A DNA stretch of 13,593 nucleotides from Caulobacteraceae bacterium (GTDB lineage: Bacteria; Pseudomonadota; Alphaproteobacteria; Caulobacterales; Caulobacteraceae). The number at the start of each line of letters is the position of its first letter. The stretch's first letter is position 1. The DNA lies in contig SDZP01000058.1 of assembly GCA_004144935.1 (NCBI GenBank), positions 1 through 13,593 of the forward strand, written 5' to 3'. Of the stretch, positions 13,568 through 13,593 are shown one piece after another. The translations under genes and the position numbers were made by a program. The notes under the pieces are model-generated. The model had not been told where the DNA came from and did not search any database. It saw only the letters and a list, made by a program, of their open reading frames with translations.

Positions 13568-13593
13568 CCGGATTCTCCCACGCGCAGCGGGGG

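Noticed and set aside
1..13593. CRISPR arrays, tRNA/rRNA, transposases, toxin-antitoxin or phage-defence genes
   Set aside because: No regularly spaced direct repeats, no cloverleaf or rRNA segments, and every convincing ORF is accounted for by transport, pyrimidine, lipid or envelope functions.

Overview
The window is GC-rich DNA with strong third-position G/C bias. It reads as an alphaproteobacterial chromosome, most likely Caulobacterales (Caulobacter, Phenylobacterium or Brevundimonas type). The grounds are the codon bias, the AcrAB-NodT style efflux operon with a divergent TetR gene, -35/-10 elements resembling the Caulobacter housekeeping pattern (TTGACGS, 10-14 nt, GCTANAWC), and REP-like intergenic palindromes of a kind common in these genomes. 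No phage, plasmid, transposase, CRISPR, tRNA or rRNA signature is visible.

Layout from left to right. (1) 260-646 (+): a small secreted protein with an internal duplication, closed by a strong UUCG-loop terminator. (2) 723-1370 (-): a TetR repressor. It is divergent from a three-gene efflux operon on the + strand: lipoprotein adaptor (1536-2741), RND permease (2754-5912) and outer-membrane factor (5909-7309). A perfect 22-bp palindrome between repressor and pump is the probable operator. (3) 7516-9892 (-): rutA, rutB and rutC of the Rut pyrimidine-degradation pathway, convergent with the pump operon and separated from it by stem-loops. A hairpin repeat lies between rutB and rutC, and a pair of inverted REP-like elements lies upstream of rutA. 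(4) 10147-11268 (-): a FabH2-type ketoacyl-ACP synthase III. It is divergent from an outer-membrane beta-barrel protein gene (11523-12047, +), which ends in a REP-like element merged with an intrinsic terminator. (5) 12198-13567 (+): a translationally coupled pair, a membrane-anchored hypothetical protein and a sterol desaturase/fatty-acid hydroxylase family enzyme.

How the genes work together. The TetR protein probably represses both itself and the pump until a ligand binds. The three pump proteins form one tripartite channel from inner to outer membrane. RutA, RutB and RutC catalyse successive early steps that open the uracil ring and process the products; the later genes (rutD, rutE, rutF, rutG) and rutR are not in this window. 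The remaining genes look like independent envelope or lipid functions.

I found no clearly undescribed biological system. The observations most worth a second look are the architecture of the pump control region, the abrupt codon-usage change at the 3' end of the outer-membrane factor gene, the truncated rut cluster with a hairpin repeat inside it, and the REP-like element fused to a terminator.
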